DNA of 30,367 bases from an uncultured Clostridium sp. (GTDB taxonomy: Bacteria > Bacillota > Clostridia > TANB77 > CAG-508): positions 1-30,367 of the forward strand of contig USMK01000018.1 in the NCBI GenBank assembly GCA_900555835.1, written 5' to 3'. Each line of letters starts with the position of its first letter. The stretch's first letter is position 1. The notes under the pieces are model-generated. The model was given only the letters and a program-made list of their open reading frames with translations, did not search any database and was not told the DNA's origin. Positions 24,454-30,367 of the stretch are shown one piece after another. A program made the translations under genes and the position numbers.

Positions 24454-25854
24454 TTACAAGGAATTTACTATTGATTTGAATTTATCTCCTCTTTCTTCAA
24501 AGTTCTTGTACATATCAAAACTTGCACTCGCAGGAGAAAATAATACAACTTCTCCTTTTTTTGCCACTTTTTTTGCAGTATTTACTGTTTCTTGTAGTGT
24601 ATCGCATTCATAAATTTCTATTCGTTTTTGTTCTACTTTCATTTCATTTTCTACTGATTCTTTTATTTTTTTAGAAGTCTGCCCCATTAAAATTAAAACA
24701 GAAACATTGTCTAAAATTGGCTTAGCAATTGGTGTATAGTCTAAGTGTTTATCATATCCACCAGCAATTAAAACAATCTTTTCATTAAATGATTTTAATC
24801 CTGCAATCGTTCTTGTTGGGCTTGTTCCAATAGAGTCATTATACCACTTTACTCCATTTATTTCTTTTACAAACTCTAATCTATGTTTTACTCCTTTAAA
24901 TTGTGTAACAGCTTCTATTTGTTTTTCTGTACTAGCAATTTCTAGTGTTGCAGCTATTGCAGTACATACATTTTCATAATTATGCTTACCTCTTAGTAGT
25001 AAGTCTTTTGTGTTTAAAATATGCTTTCTAAGTTTATTATCACATACTTTTATAATATCATCGTCTAATATTACTCCATTATCTAACTTATTTTCTCTGC
25101 TAAAAAAGATTACTTTTCCTTTGGCTTCTTTTGCACATTCTCTTGTTATTTCATTATCATAATTTAATACTAAGATTCCATCTTCATTTTGATATTTAAA
25201 AATGTTCTTTTTAGCTTCTATATATTCTTCATAAGACTTATGGAAATCTAAATGATTTGGCGAAATATTTGTTATAACAGCTATATTCGGACTTGTATGA
25301 ATATTCATTAGTTGAAAACTACTAAGTTCAAGAATTACCATATCATTTGGTTTCATTTCTTGAATTTTAGTAAATAGTGGTATTCCTATATTTCCACCTA
25401 AATAGCAGTTAAATCCTTGTTTTTTTACGATTTCATATATCAAACTTGTTGTTGTGGTTTTTCCGTCACTTCCAGTAACTCCAATAATTGTACCTGGGCA
25501 TAATTCCATAAGCATTTCTATTTCAGATGTAATTATCGCACCTCTTTTGGCTTCTTTTACAAGTTCTGGCCAGTCTTCTCTACAAGTTGGTGAACGAAAT
25601 ATAATATCAAATCCATTTAATTTAGATAAATTATTTTTTCCGAATGAAAATTCAATATTGTTATTTGTTATAATATCCATAATGTTTTTATCTATGTTAT
25701 CTATTGTTCTATTATCAAAAACTGTAATTTTAGCCCCTAGGTCGTGCAAATAACTCAAAAGTGGAATATTACTTACTCCCAAGCCTATTATTGCAATTTT
25801 ACGATTTCTTATGTAATTAAAAAATTCCTCTAATTTTTCATTTTTCCATTCCAC
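24454..25854 (-). CDS. murD: UDP-N-acetylmuramoyl-L-alanine--D-glutamate ligase
   Basis: Cytoplasmic peptidoglycan precursor ligase adding D-Glu to UDP-MurNAc-L-Ala. About 466 aa from the GTG at 25854; a GTG at 25866 lies inside the AGGAGG RBS and is unlikely. Domain 1 Rossmann start KIAIIGLGVSNIPLLSYL; ATP loop GVTGSDGKTTTTSLI; substrate region AVITNISPNHLDFH; RHN-like GKHNYENVCTA; domain 3 GVKHRLEFVKEINGVKWYNDSIGTSP (shown in parts) and VLFSPASASFDMYKNFEERG. Followed upstream by the cmk-like gene 3-15 bp away, so probably one operon. Confidence 0.95.
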   Translation of the reverse strand: MEWKNEKLEEFFNYIRNRKIAIIGLGVSNIPLLSYLHDLGAKITVFDNRTIDNIDKNIMDIITNNNIEFSFGKNNLSKLNGFDIIFRSPTCREDWPELVKEAKRGAIITSEIEMLMELCPGTIIGVTGSDGKTTTTSLIYEIVKKQGFNCYLGGNIGIPLFTKIQEMKPNDMVILELSSFQLMNIHTSPNIAVITNISPNHLDFHKSYEEYIEAKKNIFKYQNEDGILVLNYDNEITRECAKEAKGKVIFFSRENKLDNGVILDDDIIKVCDNKLRKHILNTKDLLLRGKHNYENVCTAIAATLEIASTEKQIEAVTQFKGVKHRLEFVKEINGVKWYNDSIGTSPTRTIAGLKSFNEKIVLIAGGYDKHLDYTPIAKPILDNVSVLILMGQTSKKIKESVENEMKVEQKRIEIYECDTLQETVNTAKKVAKKGEVVLFSPASASFDMYKNFEERGDKFKSIVNSL

Positions 25855-25869
25855 GGCAAAAAGCACCTC

Positions 25870-26547
25870 CTATTTAATATATTCTAGCATATTGTCAATT
25901 GCTTCACTAGCATTTGCACAATTTGTAACATCTATTTCTATTGTTTTATCAGATTTGTCATAAAATCCTGCTTTTTCTTGCAAATTATCTCTTGTTTGAA
26001 TGTTTGCCTTTATTTCTTCAATATTTTCTGTACCATATTGTATGCATTTTCTTCTAACTCTTTCGTCTAATGTGGCAGTAATAAAAAAGTGATAATCTGT
26101 ATCTGGATAAATTTTCATAATACTTCTTCCAGAAATTATTACAGTATGCTCTTTTTTTAGATTATCTATAATATTTCTTGCAAATTCAAATAGTCCTTTA
26201 TTATCAGCAACTCCTCCAACATTAGAAACAGCAAGAGATGATTCTTCTGACTGCAAATCTTCTTCTTTTAATTTTTCATTTTTATAGTAAAAGTTTGTTT
26301 CTCCATCTTCTATTACCATTTTTATTTGTAATTTATCCATAATCAGCTTAATATCTATATTGCTAGCATTATTCTTGATGGCATCAAGGCTTCCTGCATT
26401 TTTTAGCATTACATACACAATTGCTCTATATAAGTTTCCTCCATTTAGAAAAACAGCATTTGGAATTTTTTTCGTTAATTCTCTACAAATTGTAGTTTTT
26501 CCGCTTCCAACTAAGCCTTCAATTCCAATAACAATATTTTTTTCCAT
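25870..26547 (-). CDS. Cytidylate kinase-like nucleoside monophosphate kinase
   Basis: 225 aa. P-loop GIEGLVGSGKTT (8-19), NMP-binding region FLNGGNLYRAIVYVM (cmk has LDTG-YR), HTVIISGRSIMKIYPDTDYHFFITATLDERVRRK (LID-like segment; cmk has GRDIGT and ASPEERA), and a C-terminal helix after IEIDVTN. The overall order matches (d)CMP kinase, but key motif residues differ (GRSIM for GRDIG, NGGN for DTGA), so it may be a divergent relative rather than the housekeeping enzyme. It is upstream of and probably co-transcribed with murD. Confidence 0.7.
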   Translation of the reverse strand: MEKNIVIGIEGLVGSGKTTICRELTKKIPNAVFLNGGNLYRAIVYVMLKNAGSLDAIKNNASNIDIKLIMDKLQIKMVIEDGETNFYYKNEKLKEEDLQSEESSLAVSNVGGVADNKGLFEFARNIIDNLKKEHTVIISGRSIMKIYPDTDYHFFITATLDERVRRKCIQYGTENIEEIKANIQTRDNLQEKAGFYDKSDKTIEIDVTNCANASEAIDNMLEYIK

Positions 26548-26691
26548 AACAACACTTCCTATCCAATTTATAGATATTTTATCACAGATTATATGGGAAG
26601 TAAACCTATAACATATTTTAAAAATCTTATGTATATTTTATCTAAAAAATGCCAAAATAATACTACCAACAAATTAAGGAGGTGCCTCACA

Positions 26692-26790
26692 ATGGGAAAA
26701 AATAAAGAAAGTAAAAAGAACAAAAACAATAAATCTAACAAAAACAATAATCAAAAAAATAGTGAACAAAACAACAACGAATGTGAATAG
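26692..26790 (+). CDS. Small Asn/Lys-rich peptide
   Basis: 32 aa, MGKNKESKKNKNNKSNKNNN at the start and ending NNNECE, almost entirely Lys, Asn, Ser, Gln and Glu. The perfect AAGGAGGTG eight bases before ATG 26692 and the terminator straight after the stop indicate a genuine gene. In a spore former such small hydrophilic peptides are often spore components, but no SASP motif is seen, so the function is unknown. A longer in-frame reading to 26593 has no RBS. Confidence 0.65.
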   Translation: MGKNKESKKNKNNKSNKNNNQKNSEQNNNECE

Positions 26791-26797
26791 TTGTAAA

Positions 26798-26830
26798 AAA
26801 AGAAGCCAATATACCAAAAAGGCTTCTTTT
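26798..26830 (+). terminator. Terminator after the small peptide gene
   Basis: Stem AAAAGAAGCC (26798-26807) and GGCTTCTTTT (26821-26830), followed by ATTTTATTT. It lies eight bases after the stop codon. Confidence 0.8.
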
Positions 26831-26899
26831 ATTTTATTTCTATTCTACTCACATCTTCAACTTCAATAGGCAATTAGAAATAATTTTATTTAATGCAAT

Positions 26900-27781
26900 T
26901 TAGTTTGATATTGCTAGTTTTTCTACTTCTTTTAAGCTTAACCCTGTATATTTAATTACGCTTTTCTTATCAATCTTATCTTTAAGCATATTTTTAGCAG
27001 TTTCCATTTTTGCTTTTATTTCGCCATCTTTCTTTCCCAAAGCCCTTCCTATTACAATTCCAGCCTCCTCGCCTTCTTCTCTACCACATCTTCTGGCTGC
27101 GGCCTCGTCTCGAAGGGCTTTGTTTCTTAGTTCTTCTCTCCTTTTTACAGCTTCATCTCCTGTTAAATATTCGTATTCTTCATTGGCTCTTCTTATTTTT
27201 TCATTTTGGTTCATTGCCATTTCCATCAAATCCTTCCTTTTATAATCTATAAATGCTAACCAATTTTCTAAATTGGTTTTTAACTTATTTGTTACCATTC
27301 TTCTAAATTTTGGCAACTCTATAAAGTAATATTTTACGCCTCTTATTATTTCGTATTTGCAATATTTATCTTCAACAGTTTTGGTTCTTGTAAAGTATTC
27401 TTTGTTTTCAGTTTCTAATTCGTAATCCAAAATCCATATTACTGCAATATCTTTAATGTTTTGATAATCTTCTTTTGGTTTTATGCAATCTCGAATTAGG
27501 CATCCTGCATAAAATACTGCTCTTTTCTCTGTATCTTTGTAATTGGTATTTTGCATTTCAACATCAACTATTAATTCGTCATTTACAGTCGCTTTAATAT
27601 CTAGTCGACCTTGCTTTTCTTCAATATTGTGAATTTCTGGTTCAACTTCTTTTTGAGTTTCGATTTTTTCAATTTTTATTTGCAATATGCTTTCTAAAAA
27701 ATCTACTAATAAATCTTCGTTTCTTTTTGCAGAAAATAGATTTTTAAAGATAATATCACTTTGTGGTACTTTTTCAGTCAA
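26900..27781 (-). CDS. Rpn/PDDEXK-family transposase-associated nuclease
   Basis: 293 aa. The PD-(D/E)XK nuclease core is at the N-terminal half: SDIIFKNLFSAKRNEDLLVDFLESIL, then GRLDIKATVNDELIVDVEMQ (D-x(n)-E-x-Q catalytic set, about 58-77), then KRAVFYAGCLI. This is the Rpn (recombination-promoting nuclease / 'putative transposase' PDDEXK_2) family, which nicks or cuts DNA. The C-terminal part is charged and helical with ALRDEAAARRCGREEGEEAG and a terminal GLSLKEVEKLAIS segment, the usual layout. It is a mobile, multi-copy family, fitting its position between conserved genes and the retroelement. No inverted repeats were recognised. Confidence 0.85.
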   Translation of the reverse strand: MTEKVPQSDIIFKNLFSAKRNEDLLVDFLESILQIKIEKIETQKEVEPEIHNIEEKQGRLDIKATVNDELIVDVEMQNTNYKDTEKRAVFYAGCLIRDCIKPKEDYQNIKDIAVIWILDYELETENKEYFTRTKTVEDKYCKYEIIRGVKYYFIELPKFRRMVTNKLKTNLENWLAFIDYKRKDLMEMAMNQNEKIRRANEEYEYLTGDEAVKRREELRNKALRDEAAARRCGREEGEEAGIVIGRALGKKDGEIKAKMETAKNMLKDKIDKKSVIKYTGLSLKEVEKLAISN

Positions 27782-28175
27782 TAATAATTCCTCCTTTTAT
27801 TATATATCGTGATAGTAAATTGTTTCAATACTTTTTGCAATACTCGTCTGGTAGTATAAAATCTATGTTTTTATATAGCTTTCTCTATTTTTAAGATAAG
27901 TATAAATATCGAAACATTCTTTTCACATATACATTATTTAATTCTTAATTTCTTGATTTTCTTAGGCTGAAATTGCCTTAATTATCCTGTTCATACTAAG
28001 TTGCGATTTAGATTAATTAGACTTAATCCTTATTTGAATTTTTATGTATAAAAATAATTTACATTATGATACTACATATTTACATAATTGTAAATACTTT
28101 TCTCGAAATTTTTTCCATGAATTTCCGACAATCTTCGACATTTTTTTCTTTTTAACTTTGATAAACTTCTATTCT
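27782..28175. other. Intergenic stretch upstream of the reverse transcriptase
   Basis: About 400 bases between two divergently transcribed genes, very AT-rich. No gene, RNA or strong inverted repeat was recognised. Promoters for both flanks presumably lie here but no match stands out. It ends in the AGGAGGTG that serves the reverse transcriptase. Confidence 0.6.
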
Positions 28176-28189
28176 AGGAGGTGTTCAAT

Positions 28190-29179
28190 TTGAAAAGACT
28201 TGGAAATTTATACAAAAATATTTATGAATTTGATAATATTCTTTTAGCATATAATGAGGTTTTAAAAAATACACATAATAAACGTAGAGTAGAAAATTTG
28301 AGGGAATACAAATCGGTTTATATTTCTAGAATTCATAACATTCTAGAAAACCAAAAATATATTGTTGGTCCTTATAATACATTTAAAATTTACGATCCAA
28401 AAGAAAGGCAAATTGTTAGTCAAAATGTTCAAGATAAAATTATTAATCATTTGGTTTCTCGTTTTATACTCTATCCTGCACTTTTGCCTTGTTTACTTGA
28501 TGTGAATGTTGCTAGTAGAAAAAATATGGGAACACATAAAGGTCTAGAATTAGCTAATACATTTCATAAAAAATGTAAGATTAAATACAAATCCTATTAT
28601 ATTTTAAAATGTGATATAAGCAAATTCTTTGCTAGTATTGATCATGATATTTTAAAACAAAAATTACGTAGACGTATTAAAGATAAAGATTCTTTAAAAA
28701 TTGTATTCGATATAATTGATAGTAATTTAAAAGGTTTATATATAGGTTCTATGACCAGTCAAATTCTTGCTATTTTCTATTTGAATGATTTAGACCATTT
28801 TATAAAAGAAACATTAAAAATAAAATATTATGTTCGCTATCAAGATGACTTTTTGTTATTTCATCACAGCAAAGATTACTTAAATTACTGCTTAAAAGAA
28901 ATTAAAGCTTTTTTAACCAAAGAAAACTTATCATTAAATCGCAAAACCAGAATTTATAAAAACACCAATAATTTTTTATATTTAGGAAGAAATACAAAAG
29001 GTAAATATTCTAGATATAGAAATGTAAAGAGAAAACTAAAAGCAAGATATTACTTATACCAAAACAATAAACTATCATTAAATAGCTTTGTTTCAAGTGT
29101 AATCTGTTATAAACAATTATGTAACACTAGTTCAATTTTCAAAATAAAAAAAGATAGCACTAATAATAGCACTACCTAA
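28190..29179 (+). CDS. Diversity-generating retroelement reverse transcriptase
   Basis: 329 aa from TTG 28190. The AGGAGGTG (28176-28183) lies six bases upstream, while a GTG at 28181 overlaps it. RT motifs in order: Arg-rich entry with YDPKERQIVSQNVQDKIINH, motif A YYILKCDISKFFASIDHDIL (Asp about 142), motif 4 YIGSMTSQILAIFYLNDLDHF with the SQ that replaces QG in DGR-type RTs, and the catalytic YYVRYQDDFLLF (YQDD about 217-220). A thumb region with FLYLGRNTKGKYSRYRNVKRKLKARYYLY follows. It makes mutagenic cDNA from the template repeat. CGC is used for Arg in the YVRYQDD motif. It is transcribed toward the template and avd, not with them. Confidence 0.9.
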   Translation: MKRLGNLYKNIYEFDNILLAYNEVLKNTHNKRRVENLREYKSVYISRIHNILENQKYIVGPYNTFKIYDPKERQIVSQNVQDKIINHLVSRFILYPALLPCLLDVNVASRKNMGTHKGLELANTFHKKCKIKYKSYYILKCDISKFFASIDHDILKQKLRRRIKDKDSLKIVFDIIDSNLKGLYIGSMTSQILAIFYLNDLDHFIKETLKIKYYVRYQDDFLLFHHSKDYLNYCLKEIKAFLTKENLSLNRKTRIYKNTNNFLYLGRNTKGKYSRYRNVKRKLKARYYLYQNNKLSLNSFVSSVICYKQLCNTSSIFKIKKDSTNNSTT

Positions 29180-29349
29180 AAACAGTAATAAGTTAAACTC
29201 CCCTTCAATTAATATTTACTAACAAATTTAACTATCTATTTTTATTTTATAGTTAGCCAATGGCTAATTAAAGGATATTGGTTTGTTTCTATCTAAAACT
29301 TCTCTTATTCTACCTTAGTAGAAAATAACCACAGTTTTTTAGAAGCTAA
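29180..29349. other. Spacer between reverse transcriptase and template repeat
   Basis: 170 bases with no ORF. It contains a short palindrome TTAGCC-AAT-GGCTAA (29253-29267) that may end the RT transcript. On the minus strand it would be the 3' part of the template transcript. Confidence 0.5.
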
Positions 29350-29456
29350 GGGACGAACGCCATTGTTGTTGTTATAATTGTTGTTGTTCACGTTGCCGTT
29401 GTAGTTCACGTTAAGCAAATTGTTGTTGTTATTAGCAGACGGAGAGGCGAGCCATA
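29350..29456 (-). repeat. DGR template repeat (TR)
   Basis: Non-coding on its own (a TGA stop lies two codons before the conserved W), but on the minus strand it reads WLASPSA, then a run with 17 Asn codons (13 AAC, 4 AAT) interspersed with LL, V, Y and G, then NGVRPLAS. WLxSPS...GVRP is the frame of C-type-lectin-fold variable domains. AAY codons at variable positions are the DGR hallmark, because A-to-N mutagenesis of AAY codons cannot make stops. It lies 13 bases after the avd stop. Exact TR limits need the VR for comparison. Confidence 0.9.
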
Positions 29457-29468
29457 TTCAACCATACC

Positions 29469-29813
29469 CTAATTTAATGACTTTATCCATCCAGTAGTAT
29501 ATTTTACTATGTCATCCAATTTATTACCAAATTTATAATATTTTTTTTGAGTAATAACGGCTTTATCATATGATAGGTTAAGCAAAAAATCTACTACTTT
29601 TATTTTAGCAATTACTTTTAGCAATAATTGCTTTTTATATTCAATATCTATTGCTGTATTTGCTTCATATGCTAGTTCCAAGATATCATATAAGTTTGTT
29701 CTAATTCTATTTTTTAATTCAATGTCTTTTTTAGGGAAATTGTCCATTTGTTGATCTGTCATTATTATAAACTCCCTTATAAACTGAATTATTTTAAATT
29801 TTTCTGTTTGCAT
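29469..29813 (-). CDS. avd: DGR accessory variability determinant (Avd), four-helix bundle
   Basis: 114 aa, all helical. It shows FKIIQFIREFIIMTDQQMDN-FPK near the N-terminus, ELKNRIRTNLYDILELAYEAN, and the C-terminal DDIVKYTTGWIKSLN that corresponds to the Avd ending (E-I-x-x-x-x-GWI). Avd binds the RT and the template RNA and is needed for cDNA synthesis in the Bordetella phage DGR. ATG 29813 overlaps the end of the MutS-like gene by 20 bases (coupled). ATG 29762, behind AAGGGAG, is a shorter alternative that would lose helix 1. Confidence 0.85.
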   Translation of the reverse strand: MQTEKFKIIQFIREFIIMTDQQMDNFPKKDIELKNRIRTNLYDILELAYEANTAIDIEYKKQLLLKVIAKIKVVDFLLNLSYDKAVITQKKYYKFGNKLDDIVKYTTGWIKSLN

Positions 29814-30240
29814 ATACTATTTCTTCTATCCTTTTTATTGTTTCTTCTATATTATCATTTTCTATGTTTTCCTCTAAGTTTTCCTGAATTTTGTTTATTT
29901 TTTCTATTATCTTTACATATTTTTTTGCTTTTTTTAGTTTTTCCTCATATGTATTCAAATTCTTAAAGTCCATTTTATAATCTACATCATAATTATTTCT
30001 CGTATCTATTATTAAATAATTTATTTTATTTTGTTCTAGTTTTGCCATAGCCTTTACCAATCCGCCCTTTGGGAAACCGCAAGTTGCAATTTTGCTGTCC
30101 TTTTTTATTTTATATTTAAATACATAAGATAATACATAAGCATCTTTTCCAAAGCAATTATAAAATGCTCCTACTTTATAACAAATTACATCACAAGGAT
30201 GGATTTCTTTTATTGTTCTTGCCATATTTATTACACTCAT
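29794..30240 (-). CDS. MutS domain I-like DGR accessory protein
   Basis: 148 aa. The N-terminal 85 residues resemble the mismatch-recognition domain of MutS: HPCDVICYKVGAFYNCFGKDA (MutS: G-DFYE-FG-DA), then ATCGFPKGGLVKAMAKLEQN (MutS: AGVP-HA-x-Y-x-x-x-L) and NYLIIDTR. A coiled-coil-like charged C-terminus (about 95-148) follows. There is no ATPase domain, so this is not a mismatch repair enzyme. From memory, similar genes sit between target and avd in other clostridial DGRs. ATG 30240 has no clear RBS; ATG 30225 is possible. It runs with avd and the TR. Confidence 0.75.
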   Translation of the reverse strand: MSVINMARTIKEIHPCDVICYKVGAFYNCFGKDAYVLSYVFKYKIKKDSKIATCGFPKGGLVKAMAKLEQNKINYLIIDTRNNYDVDYKMDFKNLNTYEEKLKKAKKYVKIIEKINKIQENLEENIENDNIEETIKRIEEIVYANRKI

Positions 30241-30254
30241 TATTTTTATATTTG

Positions 30255-30286
30255 AACGTTAACAGACGCAAGGCCTGTTAAACGTT
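30255..30286. promoter_or_regulatory. Hairpin between DGR target gene and accessory genes
   Basis: Arms AACGTTAACAG (30255-30265) and CTGTTAAACGTT (30275-30286) pair over 11 bp with one bulged A around ACGCAAGGC. It lies about 27 bases past the target-gene stop on the minus strand. Hairpins or cruciforms just downstream of VR are required for retrohoming in the Bordetella phage DGR. A transcription terminator/attenuator is the alternative. Confidence 0.55.
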
Positions 30287-30312
30287 ATCCTTTCTCTACA
30301 TTTTTATTTTCT

Positions 30313-30367
30313 TTACTTGCTTAATTTGTATGTTCCATCTCCATTTGATACTAATTGGATACCAGAT
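30313..30367 (-). CDS. C-terminal end of the probable DGR target protein (partial)
   Basis: Only the last 17 codons plus one base are in the window: SGIQLVSNGDGTYKLSK, then TAA. Variable lectin-fold proteins of gut Firmicutes commonly end GVRPVVSLKS-x-x-GDGT-x-x, so these residues would directly follow the variable repeat, whose template counterpart ends NGVRPLAS. The rest of the gene and the VR are beyond the edge. Confidence 0.65.
   Translation of the reverse strand, partial: SGIQLVSNGDGTYKLSK

Noticed and set aside
29350..29456. Template repeat as a remnant coding exon
   Set aside because: A stop lies just upstream in the same frame and no RBS or start exists; the dense AAY codons fit a template.
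28190..30367. Group II intron or retron as the source of the reverse transcriptase
   Set aside because: The SQ motif in place of QG, adjacent Avd and an AAY-rich template repeat fit a DGR; no maturase domain or intron ends are seen.

Overview
The window is AT-rich DNA from a spore-forming, low-GC Firmicute, most likely an uncultured gut Clostridia. The evidence is the spoIIIA sporulation operon, a YtvI-like sporulation protein, AGGAGG-type ribosome binding sites, and LPKAG and DATS-repeat surface proteins. No rRNA, tRNA or CRISPR array was recognised.

Layout. 1-313: intergenic repeats. 314-4491 (minus): spoIIIAH-AG-AF-AE-AD-AC-AB; spoIIIAA is not adjacent. 4650-5045: small LPKAG surface protein. 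5154-9783 (minus): pgi, pfkA, a family 2 glycosyltransferase and ychF. 9899-12130 (minus): mtaB and two unknown genes. 12291-12800: DUF4065 (Panacea) protein behind tandem promoters. 12944-18453 (minus): surface-polymer operon (O-antigen ligase-like protein, DATS-repeat membrane protein, TraX-like protein, VanW protein, DltA-like ligase, acyl carrier protein). 18691-20831 (minus): mreB, a membrane protein and an SMR-like transporter. 21043-22493 (plus): two exported or membrane proteins. 22626-26547 (minus): ytvI-like gene, proline-rich protein, murD, cmk-like kinase. 26692-27781: small Asn/Lys peptide gene and a PD-(D/E)XK transposase-family nuclease. 28190-30367: a diversity-generating retroelement (DGR) with reverse transcriptase, template repeat, avd, a MutS-domain-I-like accessory gene, a hairpin, and the last codons of the probable target gene.

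Main discovery. Six genes look frameshifted, at seven sites: spoIIIAF, spoIIIAE, mtaB, the dltA-like gene (twice), the O-antigen ligase-like gene and the SMR gene. At all seven the zero-frame codon is CGG. Skipping its C, so that the ribosome continues on GGN (Gly), restores a full-length conserved protein. A hand scan of every CGG on the coding strand of all genes found about 50 others, all straddling two codons. So in this window CGG never serves as an ordinary in-frame codon, and no frame break occurs anywhere else. CGT, CGC and CGA are used as Arg. This suggests a genome in which CGG has no arginine decoder and CGGN is read as glycine by +1 frameshifting or quadruplet decoding. Standard gene callers would report these genes as pseudogenes or with wrong starts.

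The second notable system is the DGR at the right end. Its template encodes 17 Asn (AAY) codons inside a WLASPS...GVRP lectin-fold frame. The reverse transcriptase is convergent with the template, and the variable repeat should lie just beyond the right edge of the window.
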